The notes: generated by a model not told the origin, from the sequence alone. Numbered from the stretch's first letter, positions 38,955 to 49,249 are shown. The stretch: DNA of 64,000 nucleotides from Rhizobium sp. NRK18 (GCF_024385575.1 NZ_JANFMV010000001.1:2385681-2449680); one strand, 5' to 3'. A program made the numbers and translations.

Positions 38955-39146
38955 ACAAGGCACACTAGGTTCGAACCGCAACAGTGAAGTACGGTCTCAC
39001 CCGTCTCATGCAGGCAAAGTGATTAAGGTATAACCACCTGCAATCTCGGACAGGAGCTCCGGGTTGCCCCGGATATTCCGGCCCGCGAGCGGACCGGAAA
39101 TTCTTTTGAAGTGCGGCTCTATAAAGCAGAGCCGCGCAAATATCAA
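38955..39146 (-). other. Rest of the rplA-rplJ spacer
   Basis: It holds two hairpins after the rplA stop: GCGGCTCT/AGAGCCGC at 39113-39135 (7-nt loop, no U-tract) and TTCCGG...CCGGAA at 39075-39098. These could end or process the rplKA transcript. I could not pick a convincing rplJ promoter. Confidence 0.4.
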
Positions 39147-39848
39147 TCAGGCGGACGCGAGAAGCGTGCCAACCTCGATCTTGACGCCCGGACCCATGGT
39201 CGAGGACAGGGCTACGCGCTTGACGTAGTTGCCCTTGGCGCCTGCCGGCTTGGCCTTGATGACGGCATCAGCGAAAGCGCGGATGTTTTCTTCAAGTGCC
39301 TTGGCATCGAACGAAGCCTTGCCAACGCCAGCCTGGATGATACCGGCCTTTTCGACGCGGAACTCGACTGCGCCGCCCTTGGAGGCTTCGACAGCGGCCT
39401 TGACGTCCATGGTCACGGTACCGACCTTCGGGTTCGGCATCATGCCACGCGGGCCGAGAACCTTGCCGAGACGGCCGACGAGCGGCATCATGTCCGGGGT
39501 CGCAATGCAGCGATCGAAATCGATCTTGCCGCCCTGGACGATTTCAACGAGGTCTTCCGCACCGACGACGTCTGCGCCGGCTGCCTTGGCTTCGTCAGCC
39601 TTGGCGCCACGTGCGAACACGGCGACGCGAACCGTACGGCCGGTGCCGTTCGGCAGATTGACAACGCCGCGGACCATCTGGTCGGCATGGCGCGGGTCGA
39701 CGCCGAGGTTCATCGCAACTTCGATGGTTTCATCGAACTTGGCAACGGCACGTTCCTTGACCATGGCGATGGCATCGCTCAGGCCGTAGAGCTTCGTCGG
39801 ATCGACACCTTCACGGGTCTTCTGAATACGCTTTGCAATCTTCGCCAT
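39147..39848 (-). CDS. rplA: 50S ribosomal protein L1
   Basis: L1 forms the mobile stalk that releases deacylated tRNA; it can repress rplKA mRNA. The 233 residues start [20 protein letters not shown]; a start five codons upstream would run into rplK. The signature ([19 protein letters not shown]) and two-domain layout are present. It begins 4 nt after the rplK stop. Confidence 0.98.
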   Translation of the reverse strand: MAKIAKRIQKTREGVDPTKLYGLSDAIAMVKERAVAKFDETIEVAMNLGVDPRHADQMVRGVVNLPNGTGRTVRVAVFARGAKADEAKAAGADVVGAEDLVEIVQGGKIDFDRCIATPDMMPLVGRLGKVLGPRGMMPNPKVGTVTMDVKAAVEASKGGAVEFRVEKAGIIQAGVGKASFDAKALEENIRAFADAVIKAKPAGAKGNYVKRVALSSTMGPGVKIEVGTLLASA

Positions 39849-39852
39849 GATA

Positions 39853-40281
39853 TTAGCCCACAACCTGCAGGCCCATGGCGCGGGCGGAGCCCTCGACCAT
39901 TGCCATTGCGCCTTCGATATCGGCCGCGTTGAGGTCCTTCATCTTGGCCTCTGCGATCGAGCGAACCTGGTCCTTCGAGATCGAGCCGGCAGATGCCTTG
40001 CCCGGGGTCTTCGAACCGCTCTTGATCTTCGCTTCCTTCTTGAGGAAGTAGGAGACCGGCGGCTGCTTCATGATGAAGGTGAACGACTTGTCCTGGTAAT
40101 AGGTGATGACGACCGGGATCGGCATGCCCTTTTCCATTTCCTGCGTGGCGGCGTTGAACGCCTTGCAGAATTCCATGATATTGATGCCACGCTGACCAAG
40201 TGCGGGACCGATCGGCGGGGACGGGTTTGCCGAACCTGCCGAGACCTGCAGCTTGAGCTGGCCTGCAACTTTCTTAGCCAT
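39853..40281 (-). CDS. rplK: 50S ribosomal protein L11
   Basis: L11 binds the GTPase-associated region of 23S rRNA and is needed for RelA-dependent stringent response. The 142 residues begin [20 protein letters not shown]. The proline-rich N-domain ([24 protein letters not shown], region) and C-terminal RNA-binding domain (GTARAMG-like end, here [12 protein letters not shown]) are clear. It is preceded by a 154-nt spacer after nusG. Confidence 0.99.
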   Translation of the reverse strand: MAKKVAGQLKLQVSAGSANPSPPIGPALGQRGINIMEFCKAFNAATQEMEKGMPIPVVITYYQDKSFTFIMKQPPVSYFLKKEAKIKSGSKTPGKASAGSISKDQVRSIAEAKMKDLNAADIEGAMAMVEGSARAMGLQVVG

Positions 40282-40435
40282 TTCTCTGCCTTTCCAAAAA
40301 CGGGCCGGTTTCCCGGACCCTTCGATGCCAGACCCGTTGATGGCCTGGCGGCTGCGGTTGCGTGGTGCGGATCAATGAGTGCCGGCTTAGAGCACCCTCA
40401 CCTTCCACGCGGATTGACGAGCGAACCCGCCGCGA

Positions 40436-40966
40436 TCAGACCTTCTCGACCTGACCGTATTCCAGTTCGACCGGGGTCGCGCGACCGAAGATGGAAACTT
40501 CCACCTTGAGGCGCGAACGCTCCTCGTCGACATCCTGAACGACGCCGTTGAACGAGGCGAACGGACCGTCGGAGACGCGCACCTGCTCGCCGATCTCGAA
40601 GGAGACGGACGACTTCGGGCGCTCGACGCCCTCCTGGACCTGGCCGAGAATGCGATCGGCCTCATAGTCGGGAATCGGAACCGGCTTGGAGTCGGAACCG
40701 AGGAAGCCCGTAACCTTCGGGGTATTCTTGATGAGGTGATAGGCCTCATCCGTCAGGTTGGCGCGCACCAGCACGTAACCCGGGAAAAACTTGCGCTCCG
40801 AATCGACCTTGCGGCCGCGGCGCACCTCGACGACCTTTTCGGTCGGAACGAGGATCTTTTCGAAGAGATGATCGAGACCCTTCTGACGGGCCTTGTTCTC
40901 GATATCCTCGGCGACCTTCTTCTCGAAATTCGAATATGCGTGGACGATATACCAGCGCGCTGCCAT
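40436..40966 (-). CDS. nusG: Transcription termination/antitermination factor NusG
   Basis: NusG binds the polymerase clamp, aids Rho and couples transcription to the ribosome through S10. The 176 residues start MAARWYIVHAYSNFEKKVAE (RBS AGGCAGTC region), with the NGN domain to about residue 115 (KFFPGYVLVRANLTDEAYHL) and a KOW domain at the end (GEQVRVSDGPFASFNGVVQD). It follows secE by 19 nt, the standard pair. Confidence 0.99.
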   Translation of the reverse strand: MAARWYIVHAYSNFEKKVAEDIENKARQKGLDHLFEKILVPTEKVVEVRRGRKVDSERKFFPGYVLVRANLTDEAYHLIKNTPKVTGFLGSDSKPVPIPDYEADRILGQVQEGVERPKSSVSFEIGEQVRVSDGPFASFNGVVQDVDEERSRLKVEVSIFGRATPVELEYGQVEKV

Positions 40967-40985
40967 GACTGCCTCTCCGTCCGAC

Positions 40986-41186
40986 TTAGTTACCAACATT
41001 CAGCACAAGGCCGAGTATCCAGCTGATCAGCTGATCCGAGGCGAAGAAAAACAGCGCGGCCAGGATCACCATAACCAGAACCATCACCGTGGAGATCATC
41101 GTCTCGCGGCGTGACGGCCAGGTAACCTTTTGCGTCTCGGACCGGACCTGACGCAAAAATGTAAATGGATTTGCTTTGGATGCCAT
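40986..41186 (-). CDS. secE: Preprotein translocase subunit SecE
   Basis: SecE clamps SecY. This is the short, single-helix form: 66 residues, starting MASKANPFTFLRQVRSETQK, with the conserved amphipathic segment VTWPSRRETMISTVMVLVMV and one membrane helix to residue 60. It begins the nusG-rplKAJL-rpoBC run and has its own probable promoter after tRNA-Trp. Confidence 0.97.
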   Translation of the reverse strand: MASKANPFTFLRQVRSETQKVTWPSRRETMISTVMVLVMVILAALFFFASDQLISWILGLVLNVGN

Positions 41187-41257
41187 TGACTGCTCACGCG
41201 CTTACGACGCGTAAAGCCAGCCCTGCCAGCCCCACGCGCCGCGTGTCTGTTTTTGCC

Positions 41258-41286
41258 TACATAAACACTCTGCCCTCAATTAACAA
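41258..41286 (-). promoter_or_regulatory. Probable secE-nusG promoter
   Basis: On the minus strand TTGTTA (41286-41281) and TATGTA (41263-41258) are separated by exactly 17 nt. The predicted start near 41251 gives a leader of about 65 nt before secE. Confidence 0.6.
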
Positions 41287-41360
41287 GAGCATTTCGAGCG
41301 TTTAGCGAAAGTGCCATCGTGCCGGCCAAGTCGCGCTTACGCGCCAGGACCTTCATAAAA

Positions 41361-41436
<76 letters not shown>

Positions 41437-41486
41437 ACAATCGAAATCCGGCGACACAATCATCACCCGATCAGGACCGTGGGCGG

Positions 41487-41515
41487 TTCATATTGAAGTT
41501 GTCGGAGGATGACAA
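41487..41515 (-). promoter_or_regulatory. Probable tRNA-Trp promoter
   Basis: On the minus strand TTGTCA (41515-41510) and TATGAA (41492-41487) are 17 nt apart. The predicted start is about 44 nt before the mature tRNA 5' end. Confidence 0.5.
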
Positions 41516-41592
41516 GCAGGTTTGCGCTTTTTGTTCGACATTTTTTGCTGACAACAACGAACACCGAACCGGGCCTCCACCCTCCGCCGCAA

Positions 41593-42261
41593 TCAGATGT
41601 CGATCAGCCCCATATCCGCAATTTTCCTGAGATTCTCGAGCTTCGGCCGGACAGGGCCATTCTTGGTGACGCGCGGGCGGATATGATACATGGCGCCCTC
41701 CTCCAGATTGGGCCACCAGCTCGACATCGCCCACTTCTCTCCCCCCGGCAGGATGCCGCCATGGAAACGGTTGTGGCGTGCCAGCTGGTGCATGACGCCC
41801 TCGTCCTCCAGCTCGCCGGCGGAGTATCTCGAGAGCTCGACCAGATCGAGCTTCGACCTGAAGGTCTGCCGGTGCCAGCGGTCCAGCTTCCACAGAGAGC
41901 CATTCCAGTAAGGGTAACGCCAATGGACGAGCCCGCTGAACTTGCGCAAATGCCGCCATTTCAAGCGGCGCTGGGAATATCCCGAAACACCGATGCCGGG
42001 CTGATCGAAAAGGCTTTCCTGCAGGCCCTTGCGCACGAACATGTCCATGTCGAGCATGACCACGACATCGTACGCATCGAATCGTTCATCCAGCATGGCA
42101 AGTTTCTGCATGGGAGCGGAAAGCCCCTCTGCGAACACGTTGCCTTCAAGAAAGAGGTAGTCCGCTGCTTCCCGCTTGGCAAAGTCCTGGATGTTCCGCA
42201 TGGACAACAGTTCCAGCTCTCCCGGCGTGCCGGTGTAGTGCTGCAGAATAAGTCGTTTCAT
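41593..42261 (-). CDS. Putative glycosyltransferase-like protein
   Basis: A 222-residue cytoplasmic protein with the look of a GT-A fold. An N-terminal Rossmann-like half is followed by VVVMLDMDMFVRKG (about residues 67-80), a D-x-D-x-D-like cluster where nucleotide-sugar enzymes bind metal. A later GEKWAMSSWWPNLEEGAMYHIRP segment could close the active site. No family name can be given with confidence. It stands with the same orientation as the exported protein and epimerase beyond it, but about 180 nt apart. Confidence 0.6.
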   Translation of the reverse strand: MKRLILQHYTGTPGELELLSMRNIQDFAKREAADYLFLEGNVFAEGLSAPMQKLAMLDERFDAYDVVVMLDMDMFVRKGLQESLFDQPGIGVSGYSQRRLKWRHLRKFSGLVHWRYPYWNGSLWKLDRWHRQTFRSKLDLVELSRYSAGELEDEGVMHQLARHNRFHGGILPGGEKWAMSSWWPNLEEGAMYHIRPRVTKNGPVRPKLENLRKIADMGLIDI

Positions 42262-42437
42262 CCAGTGGCATCCGTTTTGTGCAATTGTTCTCTCAAACTT
42301 GGTGTCATATCAGGGTCAGGGAAAGTCAACCATCTGCGGGGTGCATTTGCCGTTTTCAACCGGTGAGAGCCGGCCAAGCGGCTTACACTTCCGGAATGAA
42401 GCGCCTCAAGTCAGGCGCCAGTGGCCATTTCCCGGCA

Positions 42438-43127
42438 CTACCACCGGCGACTATAGGAAAGCCGCATGCTCATGTCCGGCTCGGCGTCGGTCTGTTGCGC
42501 CAGGCGCTGGATGTCGGTCAATGCCGCCGTAAACGTCCAGTGGGTCGTCAATCGGCTTTCCATCCTGAGGCTTGCGCTACAGGTCTGCGCGGGGAGAGCG
42601 GCGGCGACCGAGGCGATCGCCTTCACCCTCCAGTCCGGCAGACTGACGCCGAAGGATTGCCGTGCGTCAACCGAATCGTCCCCTGCCCTGCCCATTCGCG
42701 CCGTAACGGATCGCGAGCTGGTCAGCGTAACGTAGGGCGTTGCGACCCAGCTGGCCGAATCATAGTAGCGCAGCGATGCCGCCTGCAGGAGCGACTGGCC
42801 CTGGTCATCGCCATAAAGGCGGGCCTGCAGCTGTAGATCGTGATTCTCGACGACGTTGTGAACGTCGCGAAGCTTGATATCGGCCCATAGCGCCACCGGA
42901 ACCGCCTCAATGTTGCCGCCCGCATCGGCCTTGACCTGCATTTCCGCTCCGGTCGCGGGCTGAAACGTGGCAGGCCAGCGGACCCCGGTGCGAAACTTAT
43001 ATGAATTCTCGTCCGTCTTCGTCGCCGACCAGATGATCCGGCTGCCATCCATGGCGGATGCGCTCGCCGGCGACAAGGCCGCCAGCATCACGCACAGGAC
43101 AAGACTATTCCGGCAAAGGACAAACAT
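42438..43127 (-). CDS. Hypothetical exported protein
   Basis: A 229-residue protein with a clear Sec signal peptide: MFVLCRNSLVLCVMLAALSP followed by ASASA and a likely cleavage after it. The mature part is rich in beta strands with alternating polar residues and ends in an aromatic-Arg tail (MRLSYSRRW); it could be a secreted beta-sandwich or a small outer-membrane barrel. A longer frame (to 43202) would bury the signal peptide, so the ATG at 43127 is chosen. No family recognised. Confidence 0.65.
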   Translation of the reverse strand: MFVLCRNSLVLCVMLAALSPASASAMDGSRIIWSATKTDENSYKFRTGVRWPATFQPATGAEMQVKADAGGNIEAVPVALWADIKLRDVHNVVENHDLQLQARLYGDDQGQSLLQAASLRYYDSASWVATPYVTLTSSRSVTARMGRAGDDSVDARQSFGVSLPDWRVKAIASVAAALPAQTCSASLRMESRLTTHWTFTAALTDIQRLAQQTDAEPDMSMRLSYSRRW

Positions 43128-43236
43128 CGACACATCATCTTGATCGGCAAGGAGAGGCGGCGCTCGATACGGAGCGGCGCGGCGAACCACATACAGGTTC
43201 ACCCATCAAGGTTGCATGATGGTTAACGAAGGATCA

Positions 43237-43263
43237 ATCGCGGGATGTTGCCACTCCCGCGAT
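43237..43263 (-). terminator. 9-bp inverted repeat after the epimerase gene
   Basis: ATCGCGGGA and TCCCGCGAT pair around a 9-nt spacer, about 40 nt beyond the epimerase stop. There is no U-tract, so this is only a possible terminator. Confidence 0.35.
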
Positions 43264-43300
43264 CGAGGCGGACAAAACGGTCAAGCGTTACACGGCTGCA

Positions 43301-44194
43301 TCAGCCGCCGACATACTTGCGCCAGTTGTGCTGCTCCTTGAAGCCCAGGACTTCGCGGATCTTGCGGTTGGAGATGACGGCCTCATCGGCGCCCATCTCG
43401 CGCTTGAACGGGGTGTTCGGGAAGAACCGGGCTGCTAGTTGCTGCGTCGTCAGGTCGGCCGTCACGGTGTCGTTCGTGGCGTTGAAGACCTGGAAGCCGA
43501 GGCCGTCCTTCTTGATGCAAAGATCGACGATCTGGGCGAGGTCGCGTGCGTCGATATAGCACCAGGCGTTGCGTATGCGGGTCTCCGGCTTCTCGACGAA
43601 GCCCGGGAAGCGGTCGTACTCGTTCGGCTCGATCACATTGCCGATCCTCAGCGCATAGATGTCGGCGCCGGTGCGTTCGGAAAAGGCGCGGGCCGTCTTC
43701 TCGTTGACGACCTTGGAGAGCCCGTAGCTGTCCATCGGATCGACATCATACTCCTCGTCGAGCGGCAGGTAGTGCGGCTCGCGATCCCCTTCGGCAAAGC
43801 AGATGCCGTAGGTGGTCTCGCTGGAGGCGATAATGACCTTGCGGACGCCGAGCTTCACCGCCGCCTCGATGATATTATAAGTGCCCATCACATTGACCCG
43901 AAACGTCTCGTTGTCGGGCTTGATGAGGATGCGCGGGATGGCGGCGAAATGCACCACGGCGTCGAAGGGCTGCACGCCCTTGCCCGATTCGAGATCGGGG
44001 AAATCTCGATGCATGGAGAGCGCGTTGAAGACCTGGCCGGAGTCGGCGATATCGACGATCAGGTTGGTCACGCCGGGACAGTCCAGCGGTACGAGATCGA
44101 TATTGTGCACCTCATAGCCCGCCTCGATCAGCCACGGCACGACATGCCGACCCGCCTTGCCAGAACCACCGGTGAACAGAATGCGCTTTTTCAT
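43301..44194 (-). CDS. NAD-dependent epimerase/dehydratase family protein
   Basis: A 297-residue extended short-chain dehydrogenase. The NAD-binding motif GGSGKAGRHVVPW (G-x-x-G-x-x-G) is at residues 9-16. The catalytic Ser/Thr-Tyr-Lys set is visible: ASSETTYG, then YGLSKVVNE with the Y-x3-K pair. The C-terminal half is variable, so the substrate (sugar nucleotide or other) is unknown. GAGGAGG sits 6 nt before the ATG, one of the strongest ribosome sites in the window. Confidence 0.85.
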   Translation of the reverse strand: MKKRILFTGGSGKAGRHVVPWLIEAGYEVHNIDLVPLDCPGVTNLIVDIADSGQVFNALSMHRDFPDLESGKGVQPFDAVVHFAAIPRILIKPDNETFRVNVMGTYNIIEAAVKLGVRKVIIASSETTYGICFAEGDREPHYLPLDEEYDVDPMDSYGLSKVVNEKTARAFSERTGADIYALRIGNVIEPNEYDRFPGFVEKPETRIRNAWCYIDARDLAQIVDLCIKKDGLGFQVFNATNDTVTADLTTQQLAARFFPNTPFKREMGADEAVISNRKIREVLGFKEQHNWRKYVGG

Positions 44195-44330
44195 GAATAT
44201 CCTCCTCGAATGTCAGCCCTCTACATAGAAGACAAACGACGCGAAGGAAGAGCCTGTTTGAGGATCAGCCCAACAAATGTGATCCGATCCACCGTCGGCA
44301 AGGCGGCGCCGCACATGCGCACTCGCCCGA

Positions 44331-45152
44331 TCAGGGCTTGCGGCAGATCACCTGGATCGGATGCGTCCGCCCCTCGGCAATGTTGCGGGCGGCGTTGGCG
44401 ATCTTCGCCGGTGCCCCCTCGCCCAGCAGGAGCTGGACACCGAAGGACGGCAACTCTCCGCGCCGGGCAAGTTCCATCGCCCTGTTGTAGCCCGCGAGAT
44501 ATTTCTCGCCGGTATCGACCAGCTGAAAATCGGTGAAGCCCGCCTGGCCCAGATGCCGCAAGGTCTCTTCCGGGATCATCAGAAAGGCGCCGCTGCCGTC
44601 GTCCGACCAGGGGCACGGGTAATGCGGCGACCCGGTCGGTCCGAGGCCGTGCTCTGTCAGGGCGAAGAAGGCGCCGGGTTTGAGGACACGAAAGGCCTCG
44701 GAGAAGAAGCGGTCGCGATCGGCGATGTTCATCGTCACATGCTGCGAATAGCCGCCATCGAACTGATAGTCGCCGTAGGGCAAAGCCTGCGCATCCCCGA
44801 CCTCGAGATGGACCGCATCCTGCATGCCGAGGAGCGCGGTCAGCCTGTTGGCGGCGTCAATGAAAGGCCCGGTGATGTCGATGCCACTCACTTTGCATCC
44901 GAACCGTTTGGCGATGTAACGCGCCGGGCCGCCAACGCCACAGCCAATATCGACGAGATGGTCGCCGGCTTTGATCGGCAATGCATCCGCCAATTCGACG
45001 GTGGCTGGAAAGCCGCGTGCGTGAAGATGGTCGACGGAGGACAACTGCTCGATCGTCACCGTCTCCGGCGATATTGAAGAGGCCTTCATCGCATCGATGA
45101 TACGGCCATAGACATCGCCACTGCCCCAATGCTCTGAAATCGACGTGTTCAT
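44331..45152 (-). CDS. SAM-dependent methyltransferase
   Basis: A class I methyltransferase of 273 residues. The SAM-binding motif I is VDIGCGVGGPARYIAKRFG (about residues 67-85), followed by the acidic SGIDIT loop and motif II QVGDAQALPYGDYQFDGGYS-like stretch (EVGDAQALPYGDYQFD). The family resembles sterol/sarcosine-glycine methyltransferases; the substrate is not fixed by the sequence. GGGGGAG precedes the ATG at 45152; an upstream start eight codons earlier is less well placed. It is probably monocistronic. Confidence 0.85.
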   Translation of the reverse strand: MNTSISEHWGSGDVYGRIIDAMKASSISPETVTIEQLSSVDHLHARGFPATVELADALPIKAGDHLVDIGCGVGGPARYIAKRFGCKVSGIDITGPFIDAANRLTALLGMQDAVHLEVGDAQALPYGDYQFDGGYSQHVTMNIADRDRFFSEAFRVLKPGAFFALTEHGLGPTGSPHYPCPWSDDGSGAFLMIPEETLRHLGQAGFTDFQLVDTGEKYLAGYNRAMELARRGELPSFGVQLLLGEGAPAKIANAARNIAEGRTHPIQVICRKP

Positions 45153-45280
45153 CGCCGCTGCTCCCCCCAACCGCATTGGGCCAGCATATTAACTCTGCCG
45201 GAGAAAACTGGCGAATCGAATTTTGAGACAAGCTCTCGCCAACAGACGGGTCTTTCCCCGACGCCCCCGCCAGTGCTGGA

Positions 45281-45913
45281 TCAGCTTTTCTGCAAGGCCA
45301 GATGCACTCCGAGACCCACCAGCATGGCACCACCGGCACGCCGCGCCATCAGTTGCACGCGTCCGCTTCTGCGAAGCCGGGCAACCAGGTCGCCGGCGAT
45401 TCCCACGCAAACGATATCAGCCGACGAAAAGATGAGGTTCACCATCGTGCCCAGGATCGTCAGTTGCAACCAGATGGGAAAGGACGCCGCGGCGTCGACA
45501 AATTGCGGCAGGAAGGCCAGGAAGAACAGTGCAGTTTTCGGGTTCAACACCTCGATCGCGACGCTTTGCATGAATGCCTGCCGGCCGGTCCTCAGGTTAG
45601 CCTCGGGAATATCGACACCGGAACCCGCCTTGGCGCGGAGGAAGCAGACACCGAGCCAGACAAGATAGAGAGCACCGGCGAGCTTGACGGCGACATAGAG
45701 CGGTGGAACCGCATGAAACAGAATGGACAGGCCTGCGGCGGAGGCGGCGACATGCACGTAGCCGCCAAGGTGGATGCCAAGAGCGGCCATGAGGCCTGCA
45801 AACCGTCCGCGGGCAACGGTCTGCGCCGCTGCGTAAAGCATGGCCGGCCCCGGCAGATAGGCGAATGCCAGCGTTGTCAGGAAGAAGGCGATGAGAATGT
45901 CCGATGACGGCAT
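45281..45913 (-). CDS. LysE/RhtB family amino-acid exporter
   Basis: A 210-residue inner-membrane exporter with about six helices. It starts MPSSDILIAFFLTTLAFAYL, followed by the family signature PGPAMLYAAAQTVARGRFAG and NPKTALFFLAFLPQF. LysE members export amino acids and derivatives to avoid toxic build-up; the substrate is unknown. AGAGGGGC before the ATG at 45913 decides the start. A 39-codon upstream frame is not conserved-looking. Confidence 0.88.
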   Translation of the reverse strand: MPSSDILIAFFLTTLAFAYLPGPAMLYAAAQTVARGRFAGLMAALGIHLGGYVHVAASAAGLSILFHAVPPLYVAVKLAGALYLVWLGVCFLRAKAGSGVDIPEANLRTGRQAFMQSVAIEVLNPKTALFFLAFLPQFVDAAASFPIWLQLTILGTMVNLIFSSADIVCVGIAGDLVARLRRSGRVQLMARRAGGAMLVGLGVHLALQKS

Positions 45914-46036
45914 GGCATGCCCCTCTTGCGATCCGACCCAAGCTGTCCACAACTGAAGACAGCTAATCCTGGAAAACGCAAGCCGGATATAAACAGCGGT
46001 CCGCCACCAGTCCGTCCAGGGTGCCTGCACATCATG

Positions 46037-46065
46037 AAAAAAGCCCCGCCGTTGCCGGCGGGGCT
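46037..46065 (-). terminator. Terminator of the second tuf gene
   Basis: On the minus strand AGCCCCGCCG-GCAA-CGGCGGGGCT is a perfect 10-bp stem followed by TTTTTT, 38 nt after the tuf stop. Confidence 0.95.
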
Positions 46066-46103
46066 CTTCTTGTTCCCGTTCGGGATTCAGTAGCTATCGA
46101 TTG

Positions 46104-47279
<1,176 letters not shown>

Positions 47280-47527
47280 TTGATTTCTTCCTGTGAACGT
47301 CAGATGGTAGTTGCCGGCCAGCCGGATTAGTGCCGCCGTTTAAGGCTTTCGCACGCATTGCGCAAGACCAAATTGCGGGCACGTCCCACGAAATGGAATT
47401 TGTGGCGAATATTGTTCCGCGAACAGGGCGCGGCGCGGAGGGCGTGTGCCGGGAAATTGCCATACAAAGGCAAAAACAATCCCTTGCTGCAATAGATTAA
47501 ACCAATGCTTCAAGGCAGTTCTGAAAG

Positions 47528-47601
47528 TGGAGCGGGTAGCGGGAATCGAACCCGCGTATTCAGCTTGGAAGGCTGCTGCTCTACCATTGAGCTATACCCG
47601 C
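47528..47601 (-). tRNA. tRNA-Gly (TCC anticodon)
   Basis: A 74-nt gene on the minus strand starting GCGGGTATAGCTCAATGG. The anticodon loop is CTTCCAA (TCC), the T arm has GGTTCGATTCC, the acceptor GCGGGTA pairs with TACCCGC, and CCA is encoded. It lies 26 nt after tRNA-Tyr in one transcript. Confidence 0.97.
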
Positions 47602-47627
47602 GGCGATCGATCATTTGACGGTCCTGA

Positions 47628-47712
47628 TGGTGGAGGGAGTTGGATTTGAACCAACGTAGGCTAAGCCAACGGATTTACAGTCCGTCCCCTTTAACCACTC
47701 GGGCATCCCTCC
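47628..47712 (-). tRNA. tRNA-Tyr (GTA anticodon)
   Basis: An 85-nt class II tRNA with a long variable arm on the minus strand, starting GGAGGGATGCCCGAGTGG. The anticodon loop is CTGTAAA (GTA), the T arm has GGTTCAAATCC, and CCA is encoded. It heads the tRNA-Tyr, tRNA-Gly, tuf transcript. Confidence 0.97.
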
Positions 47713-47785
47713 AGTATCAGTCCGGATCAAGCGACCAAGCTTTTGAAGCTTACGGGGTTTTTGCCGCCCCGCAATCTGCGCCGGG

Positions 47786-47814
47786 TATATGACCGCCCGT
47801 TTCGCGTCTGTCAA
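47786..47814 (-). promoter_or_regulatory. Promoter of tRNA-Tyr-tRNA-Gly(-tuf)
   Basis: On the minus strand TTGACA (47814-47809), a perfect -35, is followed after exactly 17 nt by CATATA (47791-47786). The predicted start near 47779 is about 67 nt before the tRNA. Confidence 0.8.
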
Positions 47815-47820
47815 CACGGT

Positions 47821-47850
47821 CCGATCAGAAAAATTCGATTTTCTGATCGG
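47821..47850. repeat. 30-nt near-perfect palindrome between the tRNA promoter and the drug-exporter gene
   Basis: CCGATCAGAAAA and TTTTCTGATCGG are perfect complements around ATTCGA. It lies about 57 nt after the exporter stop and 6 nt upstream of the tRNA-Tyr -35. It could terminate the exporter transcript (A/T-rich stem tip but no U-tail) or bind a regulator. Confidence 0.6.
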
Positions 47851-47907
47851 AGCCCACAGGCATCGGCCGAGGGGCCGGATGATCGTCCGGCCGAGCCGGC
47901 AATGCGA

Positions 47908-49134
47908 TCAGCCCGGATGGCCGACCGATGCCAGCTGGGTGGCCTCCTCCGGACGCAGACGGGGAAACAGCGTGAGTGCGGTTGCGAGGCCGGCACCGCC
48001 ACAGACGGCCATGACAGCGAAGAGCGGCATCGCCGTGCCATCGGCAAGCAGGCCGAGGACGGCGCCGGACAGCGCACCGCCGCCAAATCCCATCGCCCCG
48101 ATCAATGCGGCCGCCGCGCCGGGATTTGCCCCCTGCTCTTCCATGGCCAGCACGTTGCAGTTCGGCAGGATCGCCCCCATGCTGAAGACGAAGAGGAACA
48201 TCAGGATGCTGACGGCAACGAGGTCCGCCAGACCGGCCAGTTGCAACAGCACCAGCGCGGCCGCGCTCACAAGATTGAGGGCCGCCGCCATCTTGACCAT
48301 GAAGCGCGCCGATGTCCGGGCAACGAGTTTCGAGTTGACCTGAACGCCGACAGCGAGACCGACGGCGTTGACGGCGAAGAGCATCGAGAAGTGCAGCGGC
48401 GTCATGCCATAGACGCTGACGAAGACGCTTGCCGCGCCGGCGATATAGGCGAAGAAACCGCCCTGGAGAAATGCGAAGGGCACGGCATAGCCGAAGAAGC
48501 TCCTCTGCGTGAGGATGATCCCATAGTTGCGCATGACCTTCAGCGGATGGGCGCTGGTGCGATCTTCCTTCTTGCGCGTTTCTGGAAGCTTGAGCGCGAT
48601 CAGAAGCGCTGCCGCGACGGCAAGAATGGCGAGAACGACAAAGATCATCTCCCAATAGCTCAGACGCAGCACCAGACTGCCGGCCATCGGCGCAATGATT
48701 GGTGCGAGACCGCTGACCAGCGAAATCATGCCCATCATGCGCACGGCTTCGAGGCCGGAAAACATGTCGCGCGCGACCGACATGGCGACCACCATGCCCA
48801 CCGATCCGGCAATGCCCTGGAGAAAGCGGAAGGCCATCAACTGGGCGGGATCGACCGACATGGCACAGCCGAGCGAGGCCAGCGCGAACACGGCCAGCGC
48901 GGTCAGCGACGAGGTCTTGCGGCCGAAGCGGTCGGAAACCGGGCCCCAGAAGAGCTGGCCCAGCGTGAAGCCCGCGAAGAAGCTCATCACGCTCATCTGG
49001 ATTTCCCCCTCACCCACCGCGAGGCTGCGGGCGATCGTGGGGATGGCGGCGACATACATGTCGATTGCGAGAGGACCGAATGCGGTCAGCGTCCCCAGGC
49101 ATATGGCGATTGCGATATGATTTTTGTCGGACAT
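47908..49134 (-). CDS. Bcr/CflA family multidrug efflux transporter
   Basis: A 408-residue inner-membrane MFS protein with 12 helices. The Bcr/CflA hallmarks are [20 protein letters not shown] in helix 1, [17 protein letters not shown] (the MFS loop 2-3 motif, about residues 59-75) and [11 protein letters not shown] in helix 4. Members extrude drugs such as chloramphenicol or bicyclomycin; the substrate here is not predictable. A start at 49179 is possible, but the ATG at 49134 gives the conserved N-terminus. It is divergent from a TetR regulator across a palindromic operator. Confidence 0.9.
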
Positions 49135-49198
49135 GACTGAAACTTTCTTCCAATAATTCAGAAACGGTGGCGTATGCAAAATCTTTCGATTGCATTTG

Positions 49199-49214
49199 GA
49201 AACGATATCGTTTC
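49199..49214. promoter_or_regulatory. Perfect 16-bp palindrome, probable TetR operator
   Basis: GAAACGATATCGTTTC is fully self-complementary. It lies midway in the 115-nt spacer between the divergent exporter and TetR genes, where a single bound dimer could silence both. Confidence 0.75.
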
Positions 49215-49249
49215 TTATTTGTCAAGCAGATTCCGGGAAGAGGACCGAA

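Noticed and set aside
46021..46103. Possible small gene between the LysE exporter and the second tuf
   Set aside because: The stretch is filled by the tuf terminator; no start with a ribosome site is present.
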